A stretch of DNA of 20,179 nucleotides from positions 1-20,179 of the forward strand of contig DDTB01000024.1 in NCBI GenBank assembly GCA_002343985.1, read 5' to 3'. The position numbers were made by a program, and so were the translations under genes. The notes beneath the pieces were generated by a model, which was not told the origin of the DNA, did no database searches, and saw only the letters and a list, made by a program, of their open reading frames with translations. The DNA comes from Chitinophagaceae bacterium UBA2375. Lineage in GTDB: Bacteria; Bacteroidota; Bacteroidia; Chitinophagales; Chitinophagaceae. Shown here one piece after another: positions 6,197 to 13,875 of this stretch. How positions within the stretch are numbered: position 1 is the stretch's first letter; each line of letters starts with the position of its first letter.

Positions 6197-8926
6197 TTAA
6201 TCGGCTTCCTGGCCAAGCATGAATGTGAATTTCGCGGCGCCCTTGATGCCGGTCGACTGGTCAAAACGATCAAGCCCAATGCCATAGTCGAATCCAAGCA
6301 ATCCAAACATCGGCAGGAAGAAACGCATGCCCACACCGGCCGAACGGCGCAATTTAAACGGATTGTATTCCTTCATTGAATACCAGCCATTGGCTGCTTC
6401 AAAAAACGCAAGCCCGTAAATGGTGCTGGCCGCATTGGTGCTGAACGGATACCTCAACTCAACCGTATATTTATTAAATATGGTGAAGTATTCATTCGGA
6501 TTAATGCCATCAGGATTGATCTTGGGGTCGGATGAACTGTAAATGGGATAACCGCGGTGCGCGATGATGTCGTAACCCAGTAAGGCAAATGTGTTGCTCA
6601 AACCGGCGTCACCAACCTGGAAGCGTTCAAACGGAGAGATGTTCAACTTGCGGTTGTACCTGCCGATGAAACCAAACTTGGCCGCGGCTTTCAGGATGAA
6701 CTGCTTGTTCTTTTCTTCACCCCTCGCCCGGCCAATGGGTGTGTACCATTCACCGGTGAAGCGCCATTTATGAAACTCCGGTAGTTTTACCTGGTTGTCA
6801 TTTTCATTCGTGATGCCCAGTAAACTATAAGGCAAAGTAAACTGTCCGCTCAACAAAAAGTTAGACCCGCTGGTGGGGAATATCGGGTTTGGACCCGCAG
6901 AGTTGCGGAGCAATGTCATCTTCAGACTGATATTGGTAGATGTTCCGTTGCTGAGCCCTGGGAAAATTTGTCCGTAGTTCCTTAATTTATATTGTGTGAA
7001 GTTTAACGCATAGATGAGCGTGAAGAAGTCATCCGGCCATTTCAACTGCTTACCGAGCGAAATGCCGAAGCCAACGGTTTTGAGGAAAGAGGTATCGCCG
7101 CAACTCTTACAAAACCTTCCTGCGGCATCAATGGCATTAGAGAACTTGGTATTGAAATAATTGATCGAAAATGAATTCCTCTTTTTCCCCCCCAGCCATG
7201 GCTCGGTGAATGAGAAGTTGTACGAGCGGTACGCGCGGCCATTTGATTGTACGCGCAAACTCAATCGTTGCCCGTCACCTGAAGGTAATGGGCTCCATGA
7301 TGATTTACTCAGGATATTTTTGAGCGAGAAGTTGTTGAATGTTACGCCCAGCGTACCTGTCAGGCCAATGCCCCCGCCGAAGCCGGCAGAGAGTTCGAGC
7401 TGATCGGATGATTTTTCCTCCACCTGCCAGTTGATGTCAACCGTTCCGTTATCCGCATTCGGTACAATATTGGGCGCGATTTTTTCAGGGTTGAAGAAGC
7501 CCAATTGCGAGAGTTCGCGCTGGGTACGGATGATGTCGGAGCGACTGAACTTTTCGCCCGGAATGGTGCGCAGTTCGCGCAGGATCACATAGTCTTTTGT
7601 TTTATCGTTCCCGCTCACACTCACATGCCCGATGGTGGCTTGCGGCCCTTCCATGATGCGGATCTCGTGGTCGATGGTATCATTGTACACCGCCGTTTCC
7701 ACAGGGTCGATGCGGAAGAAAAGGTATCCGTCATCCTGGTATAAACTACCGATATCACCCCCTTCAGCCGACATCTGTTTGCCGAGGCGCTTGTTTAATA
7801 ACTCAAGGTTGTACACATCGCCTTTCTGAATGCCTAACAGCATATTCAAAACAGAATCCGAATATTTGGTATTGCCCCTCCAGGTAATGTTGCCAAAATA
7901 ATATTTGCGGCCTTCCGTGAGTTTGATGTGCACATCGAGGTTGCCTTTGGTATTGACAATCTGCGTATCGGCCAGCAAAGCGGCATCGCGGAAGCCTTGC
8001 CCGTTGTAATATTCCAGTACCCTTTCCTTATCTTCCTGGTACTTGGTTTCGTTGAATTTAGAACCTGCAAATAATTTGAAGCGGAAATATGGATCGAGGT
8101 ATTCTTTTGTTTTGGATGGGGAGAGGAAGCCCACTTCTTTCAGGTATTTGCGAAAGGACGCGGATTTGGCCGTGTCTCCGTAAGGACTAACCACCTGGTC
8201 GGGGAAGAGCGAAATGCGCGTCATTTCTTTGGTGCCCTTCATCTGCTTTTTGAGCTTGAGGTCTGCAACCGATTCATTACCGCTGAAGTTGAGCGAGTTG
8301 ATCTTTACTTTTCTCCCTTTATCTATATCGAAATGTAATGACACCGAATTGGCAATGCCGGTGAGTTCTTCTTCACGCATGCTGATCTGTACATTGCGGT
8401 AGCCCTTACCAAAATAAAATTTACGGATGGCTTCCACCGCGCTGAGTTTCATGTTTTCCGTCAGGACACGGTCGCGGGCGAGGCCTACCTTTCCCGTCAG
8501 GTCATCCTTCTCCCCTTTCTTGATCCCTGAAAATGTGAAGTCGAGCAGCCTGGGGCGTTCCAGCAATTCAATTTCTATGTAGAGTTGATTGTCGTTAACC
8601 AGGTTGGTGAAGTTGATTTTAACATCAGACACCAGGTTTTGGCGCCAGAGTTTTTGTATGGCTTTGCCAAATGCATCGGAACCGGGGATGGTTACTTTGT
8701 CTCCAACCGCGAGGCCGGAGATGGAGATGATCAGGTTTTGATCAAAAGCGCGTGTACCCGTTACCGAAATGCCCGCGATGGAATATTGTTTGGGGTAGCG
8801 TGATTTGAATATCTCGAGGAGGGCCGGGTTCACTGAAACCGGCAGCGTGTCTTGTTGGGCTAAAATCAGTTTTGAGGACAGCAGACTAAACACAAGCAAA
8901 ACGCTGATCCGGTAAATCCTATGCAT
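6197..8926 (-). CDS. bamA: outer membrane protein assembly factor BamA
   Basis: A 909-aa Omp85-family protein that inserts beta-barrel proteins into the outer membrane. Seen: an N-terminal signal (MHRIYRISVLLVFSLLSSKL), a run of POTRA-type repeats from roughly residue 40 to 470 (for example VSGNDKTKDYVILRELRTIPGEKFSR), and a C-terminal beta-barrel rich in alternating aromatic strands, including the conserved lid-loop HRGYP. I chose the ATG at 8926; the longer frame from 8950 begins with TTG and would add eight residues before the signal peptide. An oddity is a CKSCG pair in a barrel segment near the motif NAIDAAGRFCKSC. It follows uppS by 102 bp and precedes two ompH genes, the conserved envelope operon of this phylum. 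Confidence 0.97.
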   Translation of the reverse strand: MHRIYRISVLLVFSLLSSKLILAQQDTLPVSVNPALLEIFKSRYPKQYSIAGISVTGTRAFDQNLIISISGLAVGDKVTIPGSDAFGKAIQKLWRQNLVSDVKINFTNLVNDNQLYIEIELLERPRLLDFTFSGIKKGEKDDLTGKVGLARDRVLTENMKLSAVEAIRKFYFGKGYRNVQISMREEELTGIANSVSLHFDIDKGRKVKINSLNFSGNESVADLKLKKQMKGTKEMTRISLFPDQVVSPYGDTAKSASFRKYLKEVGFLSPSKTKEYLDPYFRFKLFAGSKFNETKYQEDKERVLEYYNGQGFRDAALLADTQIVNTKGNLDVHIKLTEGRKYYFGNITWRGNTKYSDSVLNMLLGIQKGDVYNLELLNKRLGKQMSAEGGDIGSLYQDDGYLFFRIDPVETAVYNDTIDHEIRIMEGPQATIGHVSVSGNDKTKDYVILRELRTIPGEKFSRSDIIRTQRELSQLGFFNPEKIAPNIVPNADNGTVDINWQVEEKSSDQLELSAGFGGGIGLTGTLGVTFNNFSLKNILSKSSWSPLPSGDGQRLSLRVQSNGRAYRSYNFSFTEPWLGGKKRNSFSINYFNTKFSNAIDAAGRFCKSCGDTSFLKTVGFGISLGKQLKWPDDFFTLIYALNFTQYKLRNYGQIFPGLSNGTSTNISLKMTLLRNSAGPNPIFPTSGSNFLLSGQFTLPYSLLGITNENDNQVKLPEFHKWRFTGEWYTPIGRARGEEKNKQFILKAAAKFGFIGRYNRKLNISPFERFQVGDAGLSNTFALLGYDIIAHRGYPIYSSSDPKINPDGINPNEYFTIFNKYTVELRYPFSTNAASTIYGLAFFEAANGWYSMKEYNPFKLRRSAGVGMRFFLPMFGLLGFDYGIGLDRFDQSTGIKGAAKFTFMLGQEAD

Positions 8927-9028
8927 CAATTGGTCTTTTACGAGCGGCAAATTAAGCCCATTAATTAAAAGAATATGTTAAATGACCCGCTAAACACAGA
9001 TGTATAGCGGATTTGCGCTAATACATGC

Positions 9029-9790
9029 TTAGCTGTTCAACTCCTGTTCCTGCTTCATCTGGTCGCTGGTTTTACCAAAGCGCCTTTCCCTTTGCTGGAA
9101 GTTGACAATAGCCTCATAGAGGTTTTCCTTTCTGAAATCGGGCCAGAGCGTATCGGTGAAGTACAGCTCTGTGTATGCCAGTTGATAGAGGAGGAAATTG
9201 CTGATCCTGAACTCCCCGCTGGTGCGGATCATGAGTTCGGGGTCGGGGATCTCGCGGGTGGCGAGGTATTGCGGGATGGTTTCCTGGCTGATGTCTTCAG
9301 GCTGAAGTTTGCCGGTTTTTACGTCGGCGGCCATCAGTTTTACGGCCCTCACAATTTCCCAGCGGCTGCTGTAGCTGAGCGCCATCACGAGCCTGAGGCC
9401 TGTATTGACGGATGTTTCAGCGATGGCTTCGTTGAGTTCGCGGCGGGCGTTCTCCGGGAGCATATCCGTATCGCCAATCACCATCAGGCGGATATTATTC
9501 TTATTAAGGGTAGGTACTTCCTTTCGGATGGTATCTACCAGCAATTCCATCAGTCCGCTCACTTCGTCCGCGGGCCTGTCCCAGTTTTCGGTGCTGAATG
9601 CGTATAATGTCAGGTAACCTATGCCCAGTTCTGCGGCGCCTTCCACAATATTGCGGACGCTTTCCACGCCGTGCAGGTGCCCAAAAAGCCTGTCGTGCCC
9701 CTTCTCGCGCGCCCAGCGGCCATTACCATCCATAATAATGGCGATATGGCCAGGCAACCTGGAGCGATCTATTTTCTCTAAAAAGCTCAT
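9029..9790 (-). CDS. uppS: undecaprenyl diphosphate synthase (cis-prenyltransferase)
   Basis: A 253-aa cis-isoprenyl transferase that builds C55-PP, the lipid carrier precursor for peptidoglycan and surface polysaccharides, from FPP and IPP. The signature HIAIIMDGNGRWA is at 15-27 with catalytic Asp21. Further family blocks are YLTLYAFSTENW, the RTSGEFRISNFLLYQLAYTE segment (IPP-binding Arg and Ser) and ELYFTDTLWPDF. Length is normal for the family. It begins the uppS-bamA-ompH-ompH group. An exact TACCTTTG box 45 bp upstream suggests a promoter of its own rather than dependence on the preceding outer-membrane protein gene. Confidence 0.97.
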   Translation of the reverse strand: MSFLEKIDRSRLPGHIAIIMDGNGRWAREKGHDRLFGHLHGVESVRNIVEGAAELGIGYLTLYAFSTENWDRPADEVSGLMELLVDTIRKEVPTLNKNNIRLMVIGDTDMLPENARRELNEAIAETSVNTGLRLVMALSYSSRWEIVRAVKLMAADVKTGKLQPEDISQETIPQYLATREIPDPELMIRTSGEFRISNFLLYQLAYTELYFTDTLWPDFRKENLYEAIVNFQQRERRFGKTSDQMKQEQELNS

Positions 9791-9834
9791 CCGTTTTGGG
9801 TTGACGGTGCCGGCACTGTACCGGTCACAGCGCG

Positions 9835-9842
9835 CAAAGGTA
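9835..9842 (-). promoter_or_regulatory. candidate -7 box TACCTTTG for uppS-bamA group
   Basis: Exact match to the Bacteroidetes -7 consensus TAnnTTTG on the minus strand, between the DUF6089 gene stop and the uppS ATG, predicting a leader of about 40 nt. No matching -33 TTTG is seen, so this is moderate evidence only. Confidence 0.5.
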
Positions 9843-9865
9843 CAAAAAATAAGCTTTGGAGCTGA

Positions 9866-10714
9866 TTAATCGGCGGTGGGGCACTTATAGGTGCCAATAT
9901 TGAAGGAAATGCCTACTTCGGCGATCACATACTGGTCTTTTTGCTTGCTCCATCCGCGTTGACGGCCAGGGGTATTGCCGAGCGGGTTGGATGGGTTGAT
10001 CTCGTAAGAGCGGTCTTGCAATAAAAAGGCGGCAGAAGGGCCTGTCGGGCCATCGGGGAAGGCCGACCTGGGCGCGAAAGTGGTGCTCACGTCATCCAGG
10101 TAATCGGTGGTGGTGAAACGGTTGCTGATCTCAAATGTGAGGTTGGCACGTTCACTGAGGCTGTATTTGATGCCCACACCAAACGGGATGCAAACGGCCA
10201 TGGTGCTGTATTCCTTGCGTCCTTCGTAACCAGCTACCTGGCCTTCGGTGCCTAATGGGCGGAGGAAATACTTATCGCCATTGAGGAAAGCGTATGGGTC
10301 GTAGGTGAAGATGCCCACACCGAGTGTCACGTATGGGGTGAAGCTATGATCCGGATGATTGGGGATGTATTTGAAGAAGTTGAAGTCGCCCTGAACGGCC
10401 AGCTCAAAAATATTGGAGTTGAAGCTGAGGTTGCGGGTTTTTTGATAATCGTTTTTGCTGTACGAATCAGAATAACCTACCTGCGCGAAGCGCCCTGCCA
10501 CCCTGAGGCCGATGTAGTTGCCAAACTGCTTGCGGAAAAACGCGCCGATGGCGGGTTTGGGACGATTGAGGGCAGCCCTGGTGTTCAGGTCGCCAAAATA
10601 ATGAGCGGCGCCGGCAGTGATGCCAAACTCGCCCTGGTACACATAACCATTCTCCTGAGCCTGGGCAACGGAAACAGTGAACATGGCACAAGCGGCTAAT
10701 ATCAAATTACGCAT
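9866..10714 (-). CDS. DUF6089-type outer-membrane beta-barrel protein
   Basis: A 282-aa protein with a clear signal peptide (MRNLILAACAMFTVSVAQAQ), then EFGITAGAAHYFGDLN and repeated amphipathic beta-strands ending in a terminal strand (VIAEVGISFNIGTYKCP). The GGxxYxGDL-like opening and the LGVGIFTYDPYA segment are typical of the DUF6089 proteins often found beside uppS and bamA in Bacteroidetes. The molecular function is unknown; an outer-membrane location is inferred. I chose the ATG at 10714 because it begins the signal peptide; the in-frame extension up to 10846 runs through the promoter region. It stands between gldH and uppS, with its own promoter upstream. Confidence 0.85.
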   Translation of the reverse strand: MRNLILAACAMFTVSVAQAQENGYVYQGEFGITAGAAHYFGDLNTRAALNRPKPAIGAFFRKQFGNYIGLRVAGRFAQVGYSDSYSKNDYQKTRNLSFNSNIFELAVQGDFNFFKYIPNHPDHSFTPYVTLGVGIFTYDPYAFLNGDKYFLRPLGTEGQVAGYEGRKEYSTMAVCIPFGVGIKYSLSERANLTFEISNRFTTTDYLDDVSTTFAPRSAFPDGPTGPSAAFLLQDRSYEINPSNPLGNTPGRQRGWSKQKDQYVIAEVGISFNIGTYKCPTAD

Positions 10715-10755
10715 CAGGGGTATTTTTTGGGTTGGTTGTTTGTTCAAACAGGGCA

Positions 10756-10786
10756 TAAAGATAATTGAAGCTACTATATTCTCAAA
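10756..10786 (-). promoter_or_regulatory. promoter TTTG-N19-TATCTTTA for the DUF6089 gene
   Basis: On the minus strand TTTG (10786-10783) is followed after 19 bp by TATCTTTA (10763-10756), matching the Bacteroidetes -33/-7 pair except for the last base. It lies about 41 bp before the ATG. Confidence 0.6.
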
Positions 10787-10835
10787 TCGACTTATATATA
10801 AGCGGATATTTTTTGCATTTTTTAACTTGAGCGCA

Positions 10836-11324
10836 TCAGGGGGCACGCTCCACCCGCAGGCCCACGCTCATGATATGCGGCAAGGGGTCGTCGCGCATGA
10901 TCTGGCGGATGCGGTATTTGTAAACACCCGGCCTGATGAAACGGCGCGGCACTTTGTTTAAGGGTTTACGCAATTCCCAGATATCGTTCATGCCGGTGCC
11001 TTCCCAACCCTGGGCGTCATTGCCGAGGCTGAGGTTTACTTTTTGATCGTACATCGAATCGCCCGGACTTTGCAGGCCCATGTTCAGCCATATATTATTA
11101 TATGTGTATTCGTCGGTATGCCTGAGTACGATGTAGATCTGGTAGGCCGGAATGGTATCTGTGATTTCGAAGCTGCCTTCAATGGCTTTAGATGATGCCC
11201 ATTCATGGCCCGGCACCACCTGGCTTTTTTCATACACATCCATTGGCTTGCATGAACATAGTTGCATGAAAGCGAACAGGATGATGTAGGCTTTGATACT
11301 ATTTATGACAGATGATTTCGGCAT
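10836..11324 (-). CDS. gldH: gliding motility lipoprotein GldH
   Basis: A 162-aa lipoprotein. The signal peptide ends in the lipobox LCSC with the lipidated Cys at 25. The mature part contains DVYEKSQVVPGHEW, the block AYQIYIVLRHTDEYTYNNIWL that is diagnostic for GldH, and the C-terminal YKYRIRQIMRDDPLPHIMSVGLRVE. Family knowledge: GldH is one of the Gld lipoproteins required for gliding in Flavobacterium johnsoniae, though homologues also occur in non-gliding Bacteroidetes, so motility is not proved. The gene begins 30 bp after yicC ends. A TATTTTTG box ends just 4 nt before the ATG, hinting at a leaderless transcript independent of yicC. Confidence 0.92.
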   Translation of the reverse strand: MPKSSVINSIKAYIILFAFMQLCSCKPMDVYEKSQVVPGHEWASSKAIEGSFEITDTIPAYQIYIVLRHTDEYTYNNIWLNMGLQSPGDSMYDQKVNLSLGNDAQGWEGTGMNDIWELRKPLNKVPRRFIRPGVYKYRIRQIMRDDPLPHIMSVGLRVERAP

Positions 11325-11328
11325 GTTG

Positions 11329-11336
11329 CAAAAATA
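11329..11336 (-). promoter_or_regulatory. candidate -7 box TATTTTTG four bases before gldH ATG
   Basis: The minus strand reads TATTTTTG-CAAC-ATG, an exact TAnnTTTG with spacing that would start transcription at the initiation codon. No TTTG-like -33 box at 19-21 bp was found, so the call rests on the -7 box alone. Confidence 0.4.
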
Positions 11337-11354
11337 CCGGTTTCGGGTTATTGG

Positions 11355-12233
11355 TTAGAGTACGTTCAATACCTGCTCTTTGGCTTTCTCGAGTTCGTCT
11401 TTCATTTGCACCACGCATTTCTGGATGCCTGCGTCGTAAGCCTTGCTGCCGGTGGTATTTATTTCACGGCCGATTTCCTGCAGGATGAAGGAGAGTTTTT
11501 TTCCTTTGCCAGGGTCGTCACTGTCGATCACCTGTTGAAAATATTCGCAATGCTGGCGAAGGCGGATTTGCTCTTCATGGATATCAATTTTCTCCATGTA
11601 GTAAATGAGTTCCTGTTCGAGTCGGTTGTGGTCGATATTATCCTGGCCAACATGTTTCTGCAGCAGGCTGTTGATTTCCTCGCGGATCCTTTTTTCCCGG
11701 TTGGGTTCGAGGAGGAGGATGGCTTCTTCCTGTTCGCGGATGCGTTCGATGCGGGTGATGAGGTCTTTGTATAATGAGGCGCCTTCTTCTTCGCGGTGCA
11801 GGGTTAACTGGCGAAGAGCATCTTTTAATACCAGCATGCAATCATTGAATTCCTTTTCTTCCAATACGTCGACCGATGGCGTGACCACTTCGGGGAGCCG
11901 GAGCAAAGCGCCCAACACGGAATGGGTATCGATTTGTAATTCCTTGGCCAGTGTATCGATTTGCGCGTAATATGCCTTGATGAGGTCGGTGTTGATGACA
12001 ACCGGTTTGCTGGCGCCGTTTTGTTTGATGACGATATAGCAATCGACGGTGCCGCGGATGAGATGTTCCTGCAGGCAGTTGCGGATATCGAATTCGTATG
12101 GGCGCAACAGGGCGGGGAGTTTCAACTGCAGTTCGAATTGTTTGCCGTTGAGGGCTTTGATTTCAACGAGGTAGGTTTTGTCGCCTACGGTTTGTTCGGC
12201 CCTTCCAAAGCCTGTCATGGATTTTAATGTCAT
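11355..12233 (-). CDS. yicC: YicC-family endoribonuclease
   Basis: A 292-aa YicC/YloC-family protein. The N-terminus MTLKSMTGFGRAE and VEIKALNGKQFELQLKLP match the YicC_N domain. The C-terminal DUF1732 block is seen as IDIHEEQIRLRQHCEYF, GKGKKLSFILQEIGREINTTGSKA and VVQMKDELEKAKEQVLNVL. Length is normal for the family. E. coli YicC has been linked to endoribonuclease activity and small-RNA turnover; in this organism the role is inferred only. In many bacteria the gene precedes gmk; here it is followed by gldH. Upstream lies a long gap with only a poor -7-like TACCTTGC at 12251-12258. Confidence 0.94.
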   Translation of the reverse strand: MTLKSMTGFGRAEQTVGDKTYLVEIKALNGKQFELQLKLPALLRPYEFDIRNCLQEHLIRGTVDCYIVIKQNGASKPVVINTDLIKAYYAQIDTLAKELQIDTHSVLGALLRLPEVVTPSVDVLEEKEFNDCMLVLKDALRQLTLHREEEGASLYKDLITRIERIREQEEAILLLEPNREKRIREEINSLLQKHVGQDNIDHNRLEQELIYYMEKIDIHEEQIRLRQHCEYFQQVIDSDDPGKGKKLSFILQEIGREINTTGSKAYDAGIQKCVVQMKDELEKAKEQVLNVL

Positions 12234-12554
12234 GTAACCGGTATTTGATGCAAGGTAATGGATTTGTTGTTTGAATGCTATGCAACCCCTTCGGGGCCGG
12301 GGATGATTTGGGATTGCGCCCTATAGATACATGACCCCGTTGCTGTCAAAATGATATGTGCTTCTCTTTCATGAACATGGTTTGCATCATTGATACGGTT
12401 GCAAAACACATGTGATGAAGATCTGCGCGAACAATGATGATGCCTGTTCTATGCGTATGACCTGTGCAGATTGAAGAATGCTGAATTGATTTTTTTGAGG
12501 AAGAAAAATCAAAGCCGGATCCATAAAAAACTTTGCCTGGCTTCTTTCAGCTTA

Positions 12555-12634
12555 CCGAAAAAAAAGACCCGGTCTTGAAACCGGGCCTAGTATAATGGTG
12601 GGTTAGTAAGTACCGGGATTAATATCCCTACACA
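12555..12634 (-). ncRNA. candidate small RNA of about 80 nt
   Basis: Inferred from three signals on the minus strand: a -7-like TATTTTTA at 12646-12639 (one mismatch to TAnnTTTG), a GGGAT/ATCCC hairpin (12615-12628), and the strong terminator ending at 12558. No open reading frame of note fits between promoter and terminator. I do not recognise the RNA; 5' end is approximate. Confidence 0.35.
12558..12587 (-). terminator. strong Rho-independent terminator with no gene upstream
   Basis: On the minus strand the stem GGCCCGGT/ACCGGGTC (8 bp with one G-T pair; plus 12566-12573 with 12580-12587) encloses a 6-nt loop and is followed by eight Ts (12565-12558). The nearest gene upstream in that direction would be lpxD, which is on the other strand, so the transcript being terminated is not an annotated gene. 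Confidence 0.8.
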
Positions 12635-12789
12635 ATATTAAAAATAATTTTTCCGAATGAAAAAAATTTTTACGGTTATTTTATTAACATTTTAAAATCG
12701 CGTGTGGAAAATAGCGAACCGTTTCATGCGACAATGCGAGACGTTTGCAGAAAAAATGCAAGCTGGATTTTTGCATCAACGATCATTCG

Positions 12790-12808
12790 ATGTTTGCAAA
12801 CATGCATG
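12790..12808. promoter_or_regulatory. 14-bp perfect palindrome in the lpxD upstream region
   Basis: ATGTTTGCAAACAT (12790-12803) is a perfect palindrome and overlaps CATGCATG (12801-12808). Further short palindromes follow: GCATGC (12841-12846), ATGCGCAT (12843-12850) and GATGCATC (12853-12860). Such symmetry fits a dimeric regulator, but no regulator is known here. Confidence 0.35.
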
Positions 12809-12909
12809 AATACATCATTTCACAAGACGAAAAAAAATGAGCATGCGCATAAGATGCATCATGCCATAGATTTAGTTGCCAGGGAAAGCCCAATGCAACG
12901 AAAGCATAT

Positions 12910-12917
12910 TACCTTTG
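12910..12917 (+). promoter_or_regulatory. candidate -7 box TACCTTTG for lpxD
   Basis: Exact TAnnTTTG match on the plus strand, 16 bp before the lpxD ATG, predicting a leader of roughly 10 nt. No TTTG at the usual -33 spacing was found. Confidence 0.5.
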
Positions 12918-12933
12918 AAAAAAAATTTCATAC

Positions 12934-13875
12934 ATGCAATTTCCAGCACCTGTTTCCCTGCGCTGGGTGGCCGACCTGATCGGCGCCCGATTGATCGGCG
13001 ACCCCAACGCGCAAGCAACCGGCATCAATGAAATACATAAAGTTGAACCAGGCGACCTCGTGTTTGTGGATCATCCAAAGTATTACGACAAGTGCATCCA
13101 AAGCGCCGCGAGTTTTATTATCATCAACAAAGAAACTGATGTACCCGAAGGAAAAGCATTGCTGGTGGTTGAACAGCCTTTTGACGCTTACTGTAAAATT
13201 GTGGAGCATTTCATGCCTTTCAGGCCTTCATCGTTACCCATCAGCGATAGCGCCGTGATTGGCCAGGGAACCTATGTGCACCCATCCGCCATCATCGGCA
13301 ACCATGTGCACATAGGGAAAGACTGCATCATCCATCCACAGGTTACCATACTTGACCATGTGATTATCGGCGACAGAGTGATCATCCAGGCAGGAACCGT
13401 TATTGGCAGCGACGCGTTTTATTACAACACAAAAAAGAACCGCGAAGTATGGTATAAAAAAATGCCAAGCTGCGGACGCGTGATTATTGAAGATGATGTG
13501 GAGATCGGCGCTTCCTGCACCATCGACAGGGGTGTAAGCCATGATACCATCATAGGGCAAGGCACGAAAATGGATAATATGATCCATATCGGTCACGATA
13601 CCGTGATCGGAAAAAATTGCCTGTTCGCGGCACAGGTCGGTATCGCCGGCGCGGTGCATATTGAAGACGGCGTGACTTTATGGGGACAGGTAGGCGTGAG
13701 CAAAACCTTACGCATCGGCGCCAACGCGGTGGTGCTGGCGCAAAGCGGCATACCCGGAAACCTGGAAGGCGGCAAATCTTATTTTGGATCACCTGCTGAT
13801 GACGCGCGCGAGAAAATGAAAGAGCTGGTATGGGTGAAACGCATCCCCGAAATCTGGAAAAAAGTAATGGGTTAA
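12934..13875 (+). CDS. lpxD: LpxD-family UDP-3-O-acylglucosamine N-acyltransferase
   Basis: A 313-aa acyltransferase of the LpxD type, adding the N-linked 3-hydroxyacyl chain in lipid A synthesis. The N-terminal uridine-binding domain (about 1-100) carries EIHKVEPGDLVFVDHPKYYDK. It is followed by a left-handed beta-helix of hexapeptide repeats (about 105-265: SAVIGQGTYVHPSAIIGNHVHIG and onward), with the catalytic-type HIGHD motif near residue 218. The C-terminal helix ends in KRIPEIWKKVMG. It is shorter than classical LpxD (about 340 aa), matching a short form common in Bacteroidetes; such genomes may carry a second, canonical lpxD, so the substrate is not certain. It is the only convincing plus-strand gene here, and its stop overlaps the stop of the converging gene. 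Confidence 0.9.
   Translation: MQFPAPVSLRWVADLIGARLIGDPNAQATGINEIHKVEPGDLVFVDHPKYYDKCIQSAASFIIINKETDVPEGKALLVVEQPFDAYCKIVEHFMPFRPSSLPISDSAVIGQGTYVHPSAIIGNHVHIGKDCIIHPQVTILDHVIIGDRVIIQAGTVIGSDAFYYNTKKNREVWYKKMPSCGRVIIEDDVEIGASCTIDRGVSHDTIIGQGTKMDNMIHIGHDTVIGKNCLFAAQVGIAGAVHIEDGVTLWGQVGVSKTLRIGANAVVLAQSGIPGNLEGGKSYFGSPADDAREKMKELVWVKRIPEIWKKVMG

Larger units (their letters stand above)
12234..12933. other. 700-bp gap between yicC and lpxD (divergent)
   Basis: No convincing protein gene is visible. The yicC-proximal part has a G/C-rich CCCCTTCGGGG-type hairpin near 12285-12300. The middle holds a strong minus-strand terminator with a possible small RNA (12558-12634). The lpxD-proximal part is AT-rich with many ATGCAT-like words and several short palindromes, ending in a TACCTTTG box before lpxD. 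Confidence 0.6.

Noticed and set aside
8927..8950. Extended bamA start at 8950
   Set aside because: It begins with TTG and would place eight residues before a normal signal peptide; the ATG at 8926 is better.
8987..9010. CCGCTA/TAGCGG hairpin between uppS and bamA as terminator or promoter
   Set aside because: The stem is only 6 bp with a 12-nt loop and no T-tract; the nearby TACATCTG is a poor -7 match.
12704..12979. 91-aa plus-strand open frame running into lpxD
   Set aside because: It has no recognisable motif, covers the palindromic lpxD upstream region and overlaps the lpxD start in another frame.
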